From the NCBI RefSeq assembly GCF_001270495.1, contig NZ_LGUR01000239.1:1-50339 (forward strand): DNA of 50,339 bases, given 5' to 3'. The position numbers and the translations under genes are program-made. Of the stretch, positions 32,232-41,009 are shown one piece after another (positions within the stretch are counted from its first letter, which is position 1; every line of letters starts with the position of its first letter). The stretch is from Streptomyces viridochromogenes (lineage in GTDB: Bacteria > Actinomycetota > Actinomycetes > Streptomycetales > Streptomycetaceae). Under the pieces are notes generated by a model. The model was not told where the DNA came from, searched no databases, and saw only the letters and a program-made list of their open reading frames with translations.

Positions 32232-33663
32232 GCGGCCGGCCGCGCTGTACGACATCGCCGTCCTCGGCGGCGGACCGGCCGGCCTGTCAGCGGCCGTCGC
32301 CGCAGCGGCGCAGGGCAGCCGTACCGTGTTGATCGACGCCGGACCACGACCGGGCGGACAGTACTGGCGTCACCGCGACGGCGACGACGGCGCCCTCCAC
32401 CACGGCTGGAGCCAATTCCGGCGCCTGCGGCAGGAGTTGGCGGCCCACCCTCTGCTCGACCACCGTGCGGGCCACTCGATCTGGCATGTCGAACGCACCG
32501 ACGAAGGCTTCACCACCCACACCACCCACACCGGTCACACCTCCCGCGACGGCATCCCCCGCGCCCTCCGCAGCCGTACGGTGATCGTCGCCACGGGCGC
32601 ATACGACCGCCAACTGCCCTTCCCCGGCTGGACGATCCCGGGTGTGTTCACCGCCGGAGCCGTCCAGGCCCTCCTCAAGGGGCAGGGCGTACTGGCCGGG
32701 AAGCGGATCGCCGTCGCGGGCACCGGGCCCTTCCTGCTACCGGTGGCCGCCGGCCTGGTCGGGGCCGGCGCCACGGTCGTAGGCGTCTTCGAAGCCGGAC
32801 TGCCCACCGCCTTCGGCAGACACCCGGTGGCCGCCCTGCGCAATCTGCCCAAACTGGCGGAGGGTGCCGGGTACTTGCGCACCCTCCTCAAGCACCGCGT
32901 CCCCTACCGCACCCGCACCGCCGTCATCGCCGCCCACGGCACCGACACCGTCACCGGGGTCACCGTCGCCCGGCTGGACGACCAATGGCGGATCGTGGCC
33001 GGCGGCACCCGCGAGATCGACTGCGACACCGTCGCGGTCGGCTACGGCTTCACCCCGCAGACGGAGATCCCCCTGCAACTCGGCTGCGAGATGATGCTGG
33101 ACGCCGACGGCAGCCTCATCGCCCGCGTCGACTCCCGGCAGCGAAGCACGGTCGACGGCGTCTACGTCGCCGGTGAGGCCTGCGGTGTCGGCGGCGCCCA
33201 ACTCTCCCTGATCGAAGGCGAGTTGGCAGGGCTGCACGCCGCGTACGCGAGCAACGGCCCGTCCGTCGACCGCGGGCGCCTGGCCCGGCTGGTGCGGCAG
33301 CGTGCCGCCCAGCGGGCCTTCGCCGCGGCGATGCACCAGGCGTATCCGGTGCCGGACGGCTGGCAGACCTGGCTGGAGAAGGACACCACGGTCTGCCGCT
33401 GCGAGGAGGTCAGCGCGGGCGCCATCCGTGAGGCGGTCGACGATCTCGGGGCGACCGACCCGCGCGCGGTCAAGCTCTACGCCCGTCCCGGCATGGGCCT
33501 GTGCCAGGGCCGGGTCTGCGGCTACGCCACCACCTGCCTCGTCGCCCGCGCCAACCACCGGCAGCCCACGGCCGACGATCTGCGCGGCATGGCCGCACGC
33601 CCCGTCGCACAGCCCGTCACCCTGGGCGCCCTCGCCGCCGGAGCCGACGACAACGGCAGCTGA
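32212..33663 (+). CDS. FAD/NAD-dependent oxidoreductase, dehydrogenase large subunit with BFD-like domain
   Basis: A 483-residue flavoprotein. The FAD-binding motif is IAVLGGGPAGLSAAVAAA, with PGGQYW just after and a second dinucleotide site KRIAVAGTGPFLLPVAAGL. The C-terminus has a BFD-like [2Fe-2S] domain with CRC at 395-397 and CQGRVC at 431-436. This is the usual partner subunit (HcnB/OoxA/SoxA-like) of D-hydroxyproline dehydrogenase. The ATG at 32212 has AAGGAG upstream. It is the last of the three subunits; the next gene has its own motif and probably its own promoter. Confidence 0.9.
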   Translation: MTTSRAERPAALYDIAVLGGGPAGLSAAVAAAAQGSRTVLIDAGPRPGGQYWRHRDGDDGALHHGWSQFRRLRQELAAHPLLDHRAGHSIWHVERTDEGFTTHTTHTGHTSRDGIPRALRSRTVIVATGAYDRQLPFPGWTIPGVFTAGAVQALLKGQGVLAGKRIAVAGTGPFLLPVAAGLVGAGATVVGVFEAGLPTAFGRHPVAALRNLPKLAEGAGYLRTLLKHRVPYRTRTAVIAAHGTDTVTGVTVARLDDQWRIVAGGTREIDCDTVAVGYGFTPQTEIPLQLGCEMMLDADGSLIARVDSRQRSTVDGVYVAGEACGVGGAQLSLIEGELAGLHAAYASNGPSVDRGRLARLVRQRAAQRAFAAAMHQAYPVPDGWQTWLEKDTTVCRCEEVSAGAIREAVDDLGATDPRAVKLYARPGMGLCQGRVCGYATTCLVARANHRQPTADDLRGMAARPVAQPVTLGALAAGADDNGS

Positions 33664-33726
33664 GCGCACGGGGTTTGCCCACGCCCGCCCACGTCACCGG
33701 TGACAGGGACCACAGCATCTATGTAA

Positions 33727-33738
33727 TGTAATATTGCA
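33727..33738. promoter_or_regulatory. Shared hydroxyproline-locus motif, copy 2
   Basis: TGTAATATTGCA is a near-perfect palindrome fitting TGnnATATnnCA, in an unusually AT-rich 20-bp stretch 39 bp upstream of the deaminase ATG. It is a candidate GntR operator. Confidence 0.6.
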
Positions 33739-33777
33739 CTGGCCCTGATGGTGGGATCACCGACACGTGGAGGACCC

Positions 33778-34683
33778 ATGACCCAGGCGAAGCCCTGGCA
33801 CGGCATGCTCGTCGCCACCGCACTCCCCCTGCGCGAGGCATCGAACGGCGGCCTGGCCATCGACTTCGACATCTACGCCGACCACGTCTCCTGGCTCGCC
33901 GCCAACGGCTGTGACGGTGTGACGCCGAACGGCTCCCTCGGCGAGTACCAGAACCTCACCGCCGAGGAGCGAGCCAAGGTGGTCACCACCGCCGTGGCCG
34001 CCGCCCCCGAAGGGTTCACCGTGATGCCGGGGGTGGCCGCCTACGGCGCGGACGAGGCCCGCCGCTGGGCCGAACAGGCCGGCGAGGCAGGCGCCCCCGC
34101 CGTGATGCTGCTCCCGCCGAACTCCTACCGCGCCGACCACCGCGCGGTCATCGCGCACTACCGGGAGGTCGCGAAGGCCGGCGTTCCGGTCGTCGCCTAC
34201 AACAACCCGCACGACACGAAGGTCGACCTCGTCCCCGAGCTGCTCGCCGAGCTGTTCGAGGAGGGCCTGATCGTCGCGGTCAAGGAGTTCTCCGGCGACA
34301 TCCGCCGCTACTACCGGATCTCCGAACTCGCCCCGGGCCTGGACGTCCTGGCCGGCACCGACGACCTGGCCCTGGAGATGGCGATCGCCGGGTCACCGGG
34401 CTGGATCTCCGGCTACCCGAACGCCCTGCCGCGCGCCTGCGCCGAGCTGTGGGAAGCCGCCACCAAGGGCGACCTCGCCACCGCACTCCCCCTCTACCGC
34501 ATCCTGCACCCGCTGCTGCGCTGGGACTCACGGACCGAGTTCGTGCAGGCCATCAAGGTCAGCATGGACCTCGTCGGCCGCTACGGCGGCCCCTGCCGCC
34601 AGCCCCGTTTGCCGCTCACCCCGGAGCACGAGGCGCTCGTACGCACCGCGACCGAGAAGGCCATCGCGGAAGGGCTCGCCTGA
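33778..34683 (+). CDS. Dihydrodipicolinate synthase-family protein, likely 4-hydroxy-pyrroline-2-carboxylate deaminase
   Basis: A 301-residue class I aldolase of the DapA family. The Schiff-base lysine is Lys169 in IVAVKEFSG and the active-site tyrosine is Tyr141 in VAYNNPHD. NGSLGEYQNLT replaces the DapA substrate loop. Beside hydroxyproline epimerase and dehydrogenase genes its likely reaction is deamination of 4-hydroxy-1-pyrroline-2-carboxylate to alpha-ketoglutarate semialdehyde (LhpC/HypD type). The ATG at 33778 has GGAGG upstream; an in-frame start at 33748 is less well placed. The epimerase ATG follows 2 bp after its stop. Confidence 0.88.
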   Translation: MTQAKPWHGMLVATALPLREASNGGLAIDFDIYADHVSWLAANGCDGVTPNGSLGEYQNLTAEERAKVVTTAVAAAPEGFTVMPGVAAYGADEARRWAEQAGEAGAPAVMLLPPNSYRADHRAVIAHYREVAKAGVPVVAYNNPHDTKVDLVPELLAELFEEGLIVAVKEFSGDIRRYYRISELAPGLDVLAGTDDLALEMAIAGSPGWISGYPNALPRACAELWEAATKGDLATALPLYRILHPLLRWDSRTEFVQAIKVSMDLVGRYGGPCRQPRLPLTPEHEALVRTATEKAIAEGLA

Positions 34684-34685
34684 CC

Positions 34686-35687
34686 ATGCGCAGCAACCGG
34701 GTCTTCCACGCCGTCGACTCCCACACCGAGGGGATGCCGACCCGGGTCGTCACCGGGGGCGTCGGGGTCGTCCCCGGAGCCACCATGTTCGACCGGCGCC
34801 GGTACTTCATCGACCACCTCGACCACATCCGCCGGCTGCTGATGAACGAGCCGCGCGGCCACTCGGCGATGAGCGGAGCGATCCTCCAGCCGCCCACCCG
34901 CCCGGACGCGGATTTCGGCGTCCTGTACATCGAGGTCTCCGGTTGCCTGCCCATGTGCGGGCACGGCACCATCGGCGTCGCCACCGTCCTGGTGGAGACC
35001 GGCATGGTCGAGGTCCGGGAGCCGGTCACGACGATCCGCCTGGACACCCCCGCCGGACTCGTCGTCGTCGACGTCCGCGTCGAGGACGGCTCGGCGAAGG
35101 CGGTCACCCTGCGCAACGTCCCCTCGTTCGCGCTCGCGCTGGACCGGACCGTCAAGGTCGCCCCCTGGGGCGAGGTCGCCTACGACATGGCCTTCGGCGG
35201 CAACTTCTACGCCATCGTCGAACTGGACGACCTCGGGATCCCCTTCGAGCGGGCCGACAAGAACCGGATCATGGACGCGGGGCTGGCCGTCATGGCGGCC
35301 ATCAACGAACAGGACCGGCCCGTGCATCCCGGCAATCCCGAGATCAACGGTGTGCACCACGTCTACCTCGCCGCCCCCGGATCCACCGCGGCCCACTCCC
35401 GGCATGCCATGGTCATCCACCCGGGCTGGTTCGACCGCTCCCCCTGCGGCACGGGCACCAGCGCCCGCATGGCCCAGCTGCACGCCCGCGGACTGCTGCC
35501 GCTGAACACCGAGTTCCACAACGAGTCGTTCATCGGCACCCACTTCATCGGCGAACTCACCGAGGAAACCGAGGTCGCCGGCCACCGGGCGGTCATCCCC
35601 ACCGTCACCGGGCGTGCCTGGATCACCGGCACCGCCCAGTACATGTACGACCCGGATGACCCCTTCCCGGAAGGGTTCGAGCTGTGA
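34686..35687 (+). CDS. Proline racemase-family 4-hydroxyproline 2-epimerase
   Basis: A 333-residue member of the proline racemase family. Both catalytic cysteines are present: Cys91 in LPMCGHG and Cys254 in SPCGTGTSARMAQL. This points to a two-base epimerase rather than a dehydratase, which has Thr at the second position. The N-terminal HAVDSHTEGMPTRVV is typical. It would convert trans-4-hydroxy-L-proline to cis-4-hydroxy-D-proline, the first step of the pathway encoded around it. The ATG lies 2 bp after the deaminase stop, so the two are co-transcribed. Confidence 0.92.
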   Translation: MRSNRVFHAVDSHTEGMPTRVVTGGVGVVPGATMFDRRRYFIDHLDHIRRLLMNEPRGHSAMSGAILQPPTRPDADFGVLYIEVSGCLPMCGHGTIGVATVLVETGMVEVREPVTTIRLDTPAGLVVVDVRVEDGSAKAVTLRNVPSFALALDRTVKVAPWGEVAYDMAFGGNFYAIVELDDLGIPFERADKNRIMDAGLAVMAAINEQDRPVHPGNPEINGVHHVYLAAPGSTAAHSRHAMVIHPGWFDRSPCGTGTSARMAQLHARGLLPLNTEFHNESFIGTHFIGELTEETEVAGHRAVIPTVTGRAWITGTAQYMYDPDDPFPEGFEL

Positions 35688-35759
35688 CCGTCCCAGGCGT
35701 CCCGTACACGTCCCGTACAAGTGCCGCCATCAGGTGTGCCGTCGGTGTGCGCGGAAACA

Positions 35760-35771
35760 TGCGATACATCA
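35760..35771. promoter_or_regulatory. Shared hydroxyproline-locus motif, copy 3
   Basis: TGCGATACATCA matches seven of the eight fixed positions of TGnnATATnnCA. The wider TGCGATACATCACA is itself an imperfect palindrome. It lies 92 bp upstream of the GntR ATG, consistent with autoregulation. Confidence 0.5.
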
Positions 35772-35863
35772 CATAACGCTGGCCGGTTAGCATGGGACGA
35801 GCCACCGCTCATGTCGAAGCCGAGCGTGGAACGATCTCGCCGCCGACAGTGAGGACCCCAGCC

Positions 35864-36562
35864 ATGCGCGCGGACGACGGCACGACCGTGAAGCTGCCTT
35901 CGTTCCGTGGGCGCCGCAACCTCCGCCAGGAGATCACCGAGACCCTCCGCGGAGCTGTCATCGCAGGTGAGATGAGACCGGGCGTCGTCTACTCCGCCCC
36001 GAGCCTCGCCGAGCAGTTCGGCGTCTCCCCCACCCCCGTGCGCGAGGCACTGCTCGACCTCGCCAAGGAGGGCCTCGTCGAAGTCGTCCGCAACAAGGGC
36101 TTCCGGGTCACCGCGCTCTCGCCGGAGGAGCTCGACGACATCACCGAACTCCGGGCACTGATCGAGCCGCCCACCATCCGCCGGATCACCGAGCAGGGTG
36201 TGCCCGCGAAGGCCATCAAGCAGTTGCGGCCCCTCGCGGCGGGCATCGAAAAGGCGGCGGCGCGCCGGGACTTCATCGCGCACGTCACCATCGACATGCA
36301 GTTCCATCTCGCTCTGCTGGAACTGGCCGGCAATCCCCGCCTGCTGGAGACGGTGAGGTCCCTGCGCACCAGCTCCCGCATCTACGGGCTGCGCAAACTC
36401 CCCGACGGTGACGCGCTGTTCGACTCCTCCCACGAGCACGCCGAACTGCTGGACCTCATCGAGGCCGGCGACGCGGACGGCGCGGAGGCCCTCATGCGCC
36501 GCCACATCGGGCACGTACGAGGCATCTGGAGCGAGAAGAACCTCGACGAGAAGCCCGGCTGA
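35864..36562 (+). CDS. GntR-family (FadR subfamily) regulator of the hydroxyproline locus
   Basis: A 232-residue regulator. The winged helix spans about 15-82 (SAPSLAEQFGVSPTPVREALLDLAKEGLVEVVRNKGFRV), followed by an FCD ligand domain (about 90-225) with metal-site residues in the blocks LRALIEPPTIRR, DMQFHLALLELAGN and SSHEHAELLDLIEAGD. The ATG at 35864 is chosen because GTGAGGAC lies 7 nt upstream; an in-frame ATG at 35792 would add 24 residues without a ribosome site. It probably represses the locus and responds to a hydroxyproline-derived metabolite (inference). Confidence 0.9.
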   Translation: MRADDGTTVKLPSFRGRRNLRQEITETLRGAVIAGEMRPGVVYSAPSLAEQFGVSPTPVREALLDLAKEGLVEVVRNKGFRVTALSPEELDDITELRALIEPPTIRRITEQGVPAKAIKQLRPLAAGIEKAAARRDFIAHVTIDMQFHLALLELAGNPRLLETVRSLRTSSRIYGLRKLPDGDALFDSSHEHAELLDLIEAGDADGAEALMRRHIGHVRGIWSEKNLDEKPG

Positions 36563-36864
36563 CCTCCGCCGAGGCCGGAAACCGACGAATGCCCGAGAAC
36601 ATCCGCACCCGTTGACGCACCCTCACTCCCAGCACATCCGAGATCACGCCAATATCGGCACACGGCACCTCGCGGGCGACGAGTACCGCGCGGCTCCCAC
36701 CGGCTGCCCCTGCCCTCCCCGTGCCTGCGCGGATGCCGCGCCGCCGACCACTTCACACGGTCGCCACAGTGCCATCACATCCGGCACACATTCGGCCGAG
36801 CGTCGGCCCGGACCCCCTTCGTGAGGCAGACGGCGTGCGCGTCGCCTGCCTAACCTCCCGGGCC
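36563..36864. other. Intergenic region, no gene seen
   Basis: 302 bp between the GntR gene and the next secreted-protein gene. The open frame through its 3' part is low in typical codon bias and lies before the signal peptide. TAACCT at 36851-36856, 8 nt before the ATG at 36865, could be a leaderless -10. I see no terminator hairpin after the GntR gene. Confidence 0.35.
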
Positions 36865-37392
36865 ATGCGATCACCACGTACGAGACGCATGGGTCTCGCC
36901 ACCGTCCTCGGTCTGCTCCTCGCTGTCTTCGGGCTGGCCCCCAGCGCGAGCGCCGCGGACCCCGCGCCGGCCGGCCTCACGTTCGCCACCGACACCGCCA
37001 CCACGAAACCCGGCGGCACGGTGCAGCTCTCCATGACGCTGACCAACAACAAGACGTACGACGTCCTGTTCACCCACCAGACGATCGAGCCCACCTGGCT
37101 CACCACCCAGCGCCCCGACCTGAAGTACAGCTTCACGGGCTGCACCCTCGCCACGGCCAGCGGCAGCACCCCCTGCGCCGGGACCGGCCCGAGCAACCTC
37201 GGCGCGAACTACGGAGCCACCGTCCCGCCCGGACAGAGCCGGACCGTCACACTGACCCTCCAGGTCGCCGCCGACTCGGGCTGCAACGGCAACATCGGCT
37301 TCTACTCGTACTTCTACGCCGAGTTCAGCGACGCGACGAACACCAGCGGCGGCCCGGTCTTCACGCCGGAGACCCGGGTGCTCTGCGCCTGA
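36865..37392 (+). CDS. Secreted protein of unknown function
   Basis: A 175-residue exported protein. A signal peptide MRSPRTRRMGLATVLGLLLAVFGLAPSASA is followed by one beta-rich domain of about 145 residues (TATTKPGGTVQLSMTLTNN, PPGQSRTVTLTLQVA), an immunoglobulin-like pattern as in DUF11/CARDB-type domains. Four cysteines (FTGCTL, TPCAG, SGCNG, final LCA) could form two disulfides. It is probably an extracellular or cell-wall protein with no catalytic motif. The ATG at 36865 lacks a ribosome site; GTG 36835 with GAGGCAG upstream is a ten-residue longer alternative. Confidence 0.8.
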   Translation: MRSPRTRRMGLATVLGLLLAVFGLAPSASAADPAPAGLTFATDTATTKPGGTVQLSMTLTNNKTYDVLFTHQTIEPTWLTTQRPDLKYSFTGCTLATASGSTPCAGTGPSNLGANYGATVPPGQSRTVTLTLQVAADSGCNGNIGFYSYFYAEFSDATNTSGGPVFTPETRVLCA

Positions 37393-37424
37393 CCCCTGCT
37401 GCCCAGCCTCCCGACCGGAACCGT

Positions 37425-37459
37425 CTCGCCCCGCGCGGGTGCTCCCAGCGCGGGGCGAG
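37425..37459. terminator. Perfect bidirectional hairpin terminator
   Basis: CTCGCCCCGCGC (37425-37436) and its exact complement (37448-37459) form a 12-bp stem with an 11-nt loop, between the convergent secreted-protein and pyruvate carboxylase genes. Confidence 0.8.
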
Positions 37460-37493
37460 TCGGCATGCGGTGACGCCGTAACAGGCAGTCGGA

Positions 37494-40400
37494 TCAGGCG
37501 AGTTCGACCAGAAGATCGCCGCCCTCGACCTGCTGGATGGGGTTGATGGCCAGCCGGGCCACCCTGCCGGACTTCGCGGCGGTGATCGATGCCTCCATCT
37601 TCATCGCCTCGATGGTGGCCACCGTGGCACCGGCCTCCACCTCGTCGCCCTCGGCGACCGTGAGGGTCACCACGCCGGCGAACGGCGCCGCGACATGTCC
37701 GGGGTTGGCCCGGTCGGCCTTCTCCGTCACCGGGACGTCCGAGGCCGCCGCCCGGTCGCGGACCTGGATCGGCCGCAACTGGCCGTTCAGGGACGACATC
37801 ACGGTGCGCATGCCGCGCTCGTCCGCCTCGCCGACGGCCTGGAGCTCGATCAGCAGCCGCACACCGCGTTCGAGGTCGACGGCGTACTCCTTGCCCGGGC
37901 GCAGCCCGTAGAAGAAGTCCTTGCTGTCCAGCACGCTGGTGTCGCCGTAGGTGTCACGGTGAGTCTCGAACTCACGCGTCGGCGCCGGGAACAGCAGCCG
38001 GTTGAGCGTCTCGCGCCGGTCCTTCGCCAGCCCCTCACGGTCGTCGGCGGTCAGTTCCCGCACCGGCTTGGCCTCGGCGCGGCCCCGCAACGCCTTGCTG
38101 CGGAACGGCTCGGGCCAGCCGCCGGGCGGGGTGCCCAGCTCGCCGCGCAGGAAGCCGATGACGGAGTCGGGGATGTCGAACCGGTCCGGCCCCGCCTCGA
38201 AGTCCTGCGGGGACACGCCGGCCCCCACCAGGTGCAGTGCCAGGTCTCCGACCACCTTGGAGGACGGGGTGACCTTCACCAGACGGCCGAGCATCCGGTC
38301 CGCGGCGGCATACATCGCCTCGATGTCCTCGAAGCGGTCGCCCAGGCCCAGCGCGACCGCCTGGGTGCGCAGGTTGGAGAGCTGCCCGCCGGGGATCTCG
38401 TGGTGGTAGACGCGGCCGGTCGGCGAGGCCAGACCCGCCTCGAAGGGGGCGTAGACCTTGCGCACGCTCTCCCAGTACGGCTCCAGGTCGCCGACGGCCT
38501 GGAGGTCGAGGCCCGTGGGCCGCTCGGAGTGGTCGGTGGCGGCCACGATCGCGGACAGCGACGGCTGCGAGGTCGTACCGGCCATGGACGCCACCGCGCC
38601 GTCCACCGCGTCCGCGCCGGCCTGGATCGCGGCGAGGTAGGTGGCGAGCTGGCCGCCCGCGGTGTCGTGGGTGTGGATGTGCACCGGCAGGTCGAACTCC
38701 CGGCGCAGGGCCGACACCAGCTTCGCCGCGGCCGGTGCCCGCAGCAGCCCGGCCATGTCCTTGACGGCCAGGACGTGGGCGCCCGCGTCGACGATCTGCT
38801 CGGCCAGCCGCAGATAGTAGTCCAGCGTGTACAGCTTCTCCGCCGGGTCGGACAGGTCGGAGGTGTAGCACAGGGCGACCTCCGCGACGGCCGTCCCGGT
38901 CTCCCGTACGGCCTCGATGGCCGGGCGCATCTGCTCGACGTCGTTGAGGGCGTCGAAGATGCGGAAGATGTCGATGCCGGTGGCCGCCGCCTCCTGCACG
39001 AACGCGTCGGTCACCTCGGTGGGATACGGCGTGTAGCCCACGGTGTTGCGGCCGCGCAGCAGCATCTGGAGGCAGAGGTTCGGGGCGGCCTCGCGCAGGG
39101 CGGCCAGGCGCTCCCACGGGTCCTCGGCGAGGAAGCGCAGGGCGACGTCGTAGGTGGCGCCGCCCCAGCACTCCAGGGACAGCAGCTGGGGCAGGGTGCG
39201 TGCCACGACCGGGGCGACGGCGAGCATGTCCTTGGTACGCACGCGCGTGGCGAGCAGGGACTGGTGGGCGTCGCGGAAGGTGGTGTCGGTGACGCCTATG
39301 GTCGGCGACGCGCGCAGCCAGCTCGCGAAGCCCTCCGGGCCGAGCTCGGCGAGCCGCTGCCGGGATCCGGCCGGCGGCTCACCGGCCGGCAGCGCGGGCA
39401 GCTTGGTCAACGGGTCGATGAGGTCGGGCCGTTCGCCGTGCGGCTTGTTGACGGTGACGTCGGCGAGGTAGGTGAGCAGCTTGGTGCCGCGGTCGGCCGA
39501 GTGGCGGGCGGTGAGCAGGTGCGGGCGCTGCTCGATGAACGACGTGGTGACCCGGCCGGCCTGGAAGTCGACGTCGTCCAACACGGCCTGGAGGAAGGGG
39601 ATGTTGGTGGCCACGCCGCGGATGCGGAACTCGGCGACGGCACGCCGGGCGCGGCCCACCGCGGTGGTGAAGTCCCGGCCACGGCAGGTGAGTTTCACCA
39701 GCATCGAGTCGAAGTGGGCGCTGATCTCCGTCCCGGCGTGGGTGGTGCCGCCGTCGAGACGGATGCCGGAGCCGCCCGGCGAGCGGTAGGCGCTGATCCG
39801 GCCGGTGTCCGGGCGGAAGCCGTTGGCCGGGTCCTCGGTGGTGATCCGGCACTGGAGGGCGGCGCCGCGCAGCGTGACGGTCTCCTGGGCGAGGCCCAGG
39901 TCGGCGAGGGTCTCGCCGGCGGCGATGCGCAGCTGCGACTGCACCAGGTCGACGTCGGTGACCTCTTCGGTCACCGTGTGCTCGACCTGGATGCGCGGGT
40001 TCATCTCGATGAAGACGTGGTTGCCCTCGCGGTCGAGCAGGAACTCCACGGTGCCGGCGTTGCGGTAGCCGATCTGCTGGGCGAACCGCACGGCGTCGGC
40101 GCAGATGCGGTCGCGCAGGGCGGGGTCGAGATTCGGGGCGGGGGCGAGTTCGATCACCTTCTGGTGGCGGCGCTGCACCGAGCAGTCCCGCTCGAACAGG
40201 TGGATGACGTTGCCCTGCCCGTCGGCGAGGATCTGCACCTCGATGTGGCGGGGCTCGACGACGGCCTTCTCCAGGAAGACCGTGGGGTCGCCGAACGCGG
40301 ACGCCGCCTCACGGGATGCCGCCTCGATGGACTCCCGCAGCTGGGCGGGCTCCTCCACGCGGCGCATACCGCGCCCGCCGCCGCCCGCGACCGCCTTGAC

Positions 40401-40868
40401 GAAGACGGGGAAGCCGATCTCCTCGGCGGCGGCGACGAGTGCGTCCACGTCGTTGGACGGCTGCGAGGAACCCAGCACCGGCACGCCGGCCGCGCGGGCC
40501 GCGGCCACCGCACGCGCCTTGTTCCCGGTCAGCTCCAGGATGTCCGCACTCGGTCCGACGAACGTGATGCCCGCCTCTTCGCACGCCCGGGCCAGATCGG
40601 GGTTCTCGGACAGGAACCCGTAACCGGGGTAGACGGCGTCGGCTCCCGCGCGGCGCGCCGCGCGGACGATCTCCTCCACGGAGAGGTAGGCCCGCACCGG
40701 GTGGCCGGGCCGGCCGATCTCGTAGGCCTCGTCGGCTTTCAGCCGGTGCAGGGAGTTGCGGTCCTCGTGCGGGAAGACGGCGACGGTGCGCGCCCCCAAC
40801 TCGTAGCCTGCGCGGAACGCACGAATCGCGATCTCGCCGCGGTTGGCTACCAGCACCTTGCGGAACAT
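37494..40868 (-). CDS. pyc: Pyruvate carboxylase
   Basis: A 1124-residue single-chain pyruvate carboxylase that carboxylates pyruvate to oxaloacetate using ATP, bicarbonate and biotin, an anaplerotic step. The biotin carboxylase domain (about 1-450) shows VANRGEIAIRAFRA, the ATP-grasp loop AGGGGRGMRRV and FIEMNPRIQVEHTVTEE. The carboxyltransferase (about 530-800) shows TDTTFRDAHQSLLATRVR, ECWGGATYDVALRFL and the metal-site HIHTHDTAGG. The biotinyl domain at the end holds the target Lys1090 in EAMKMEA. Length is normal. It is monocistronic with its own upstream gap of 140 bp; the start ATG at 40868 opens the conserved first strand. Confidence 0.97.
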   Translation of the reverse strand: MFRKVLVANRGEIAIRAFRAGYELGARTVAVFPHEDRNSLHRLKADEAYEIGRPGHPVRAYLSVEEIVRAARRAGADAVYPGYGFLSENPDLARACEEAGITFVGPSADILELTGNKARAVAAARAAGVPVLGSSQPSNDVDALVAAAEEIGFPVFVKAVAGGGGRGMRRVEEPAQLRESIEAASREAASAFGDPTVFLEKAVVEPRHIEVQILADGQGNVIHLFERDCSVQRRHQKVIELAPAPNLDPALRDRICADAVRFAQQIGYRNAGTVEFLLDREGNHVFIEMNPRIQVEHTVTEEVTDVDLVQSQLRIAAGETLADLGLAQETVTLRGAALQCRITTEDPANGFRPDTGRISAYRSPGGSGIRLDGGTTHAGTEISAHFDSMLVKLTCRGRDFTTAVGRARRAVAEFRIRGVATNIPFLQAVLDDVDFQAGRVTTSFIEQRPHLLTARHSADRGTKLLTYLADVTVNKPHGERPDLIDPLTKLPALPAGEPPAGSRQRLAELGPEGFASWLRASPTIGVTDTTFRDAHQSLLATRVRTKDMLAVAPVVARTLPQLLSLECWGGATYDVALRFLAEDPWERLAALREAAPNLCLQMLLRGRNTVGYTPYPTEVTDAFVQEAAATGIDIFRIFDALNDVEQMRPAIEAVRETGTAVAEVALCYTSDLSDPAEKLYTLDYYLRLAEQIVDAGAHVLAVKDMAGLLRAPAAAKLVSALRREFDLPVHIHTHDTAGGQLATYLAAIQAGADAVDGAVASMAGTTSQPSLSAIVAATDHSERPTGLDLQAVGDLEPYWESVRKVYAPFEAGLASPTGRVYHHEIPGGQLSNLRTQAVALGLGDRFEDIEAMYAAADRMLGRLVKVTPSSKVVGDLALHLVGAGVSPQDFEAGPDRFDIPDSVIGFLRGELGTPPGGWPEPFRSKALRGRAEAKPVRELTADDREGLAKDRRETLNRLLFPAPTREFETHRDTYGDTSVLDSKDFFYGLRPGKEYAVDLERGVRLLIELQAVGEADERGMRTVMSSLNGQLRPIQVRDRAAASDVPVTEKADRANPGHVAAPFAGVVTLTVAEGDEVEAGATVATIEAMKMEASITAAKSGRVARLAINPIQQVEGGDLLVELA

Positions 40869-41009
40869 CCTTGATCCCTTCAGCCTGCCGGTGACGGATC
40901 ACCCAATGGTGTCGGCGGTGCCTCTTTCACGCCATGTGAGCCGGGCCACTTGCGGCCTAGGCTGTCCTTGAGCCTTCCGTGGTCAAGGGTGGCGAAGCGA
41001 GGTGCCCTT

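Noticed and set aside
37695..40874. Plus-strand open frame of 1059 codons
   Set aside because: It is the antisense shadow of pyruvate carboxylase and carries no domain signature.
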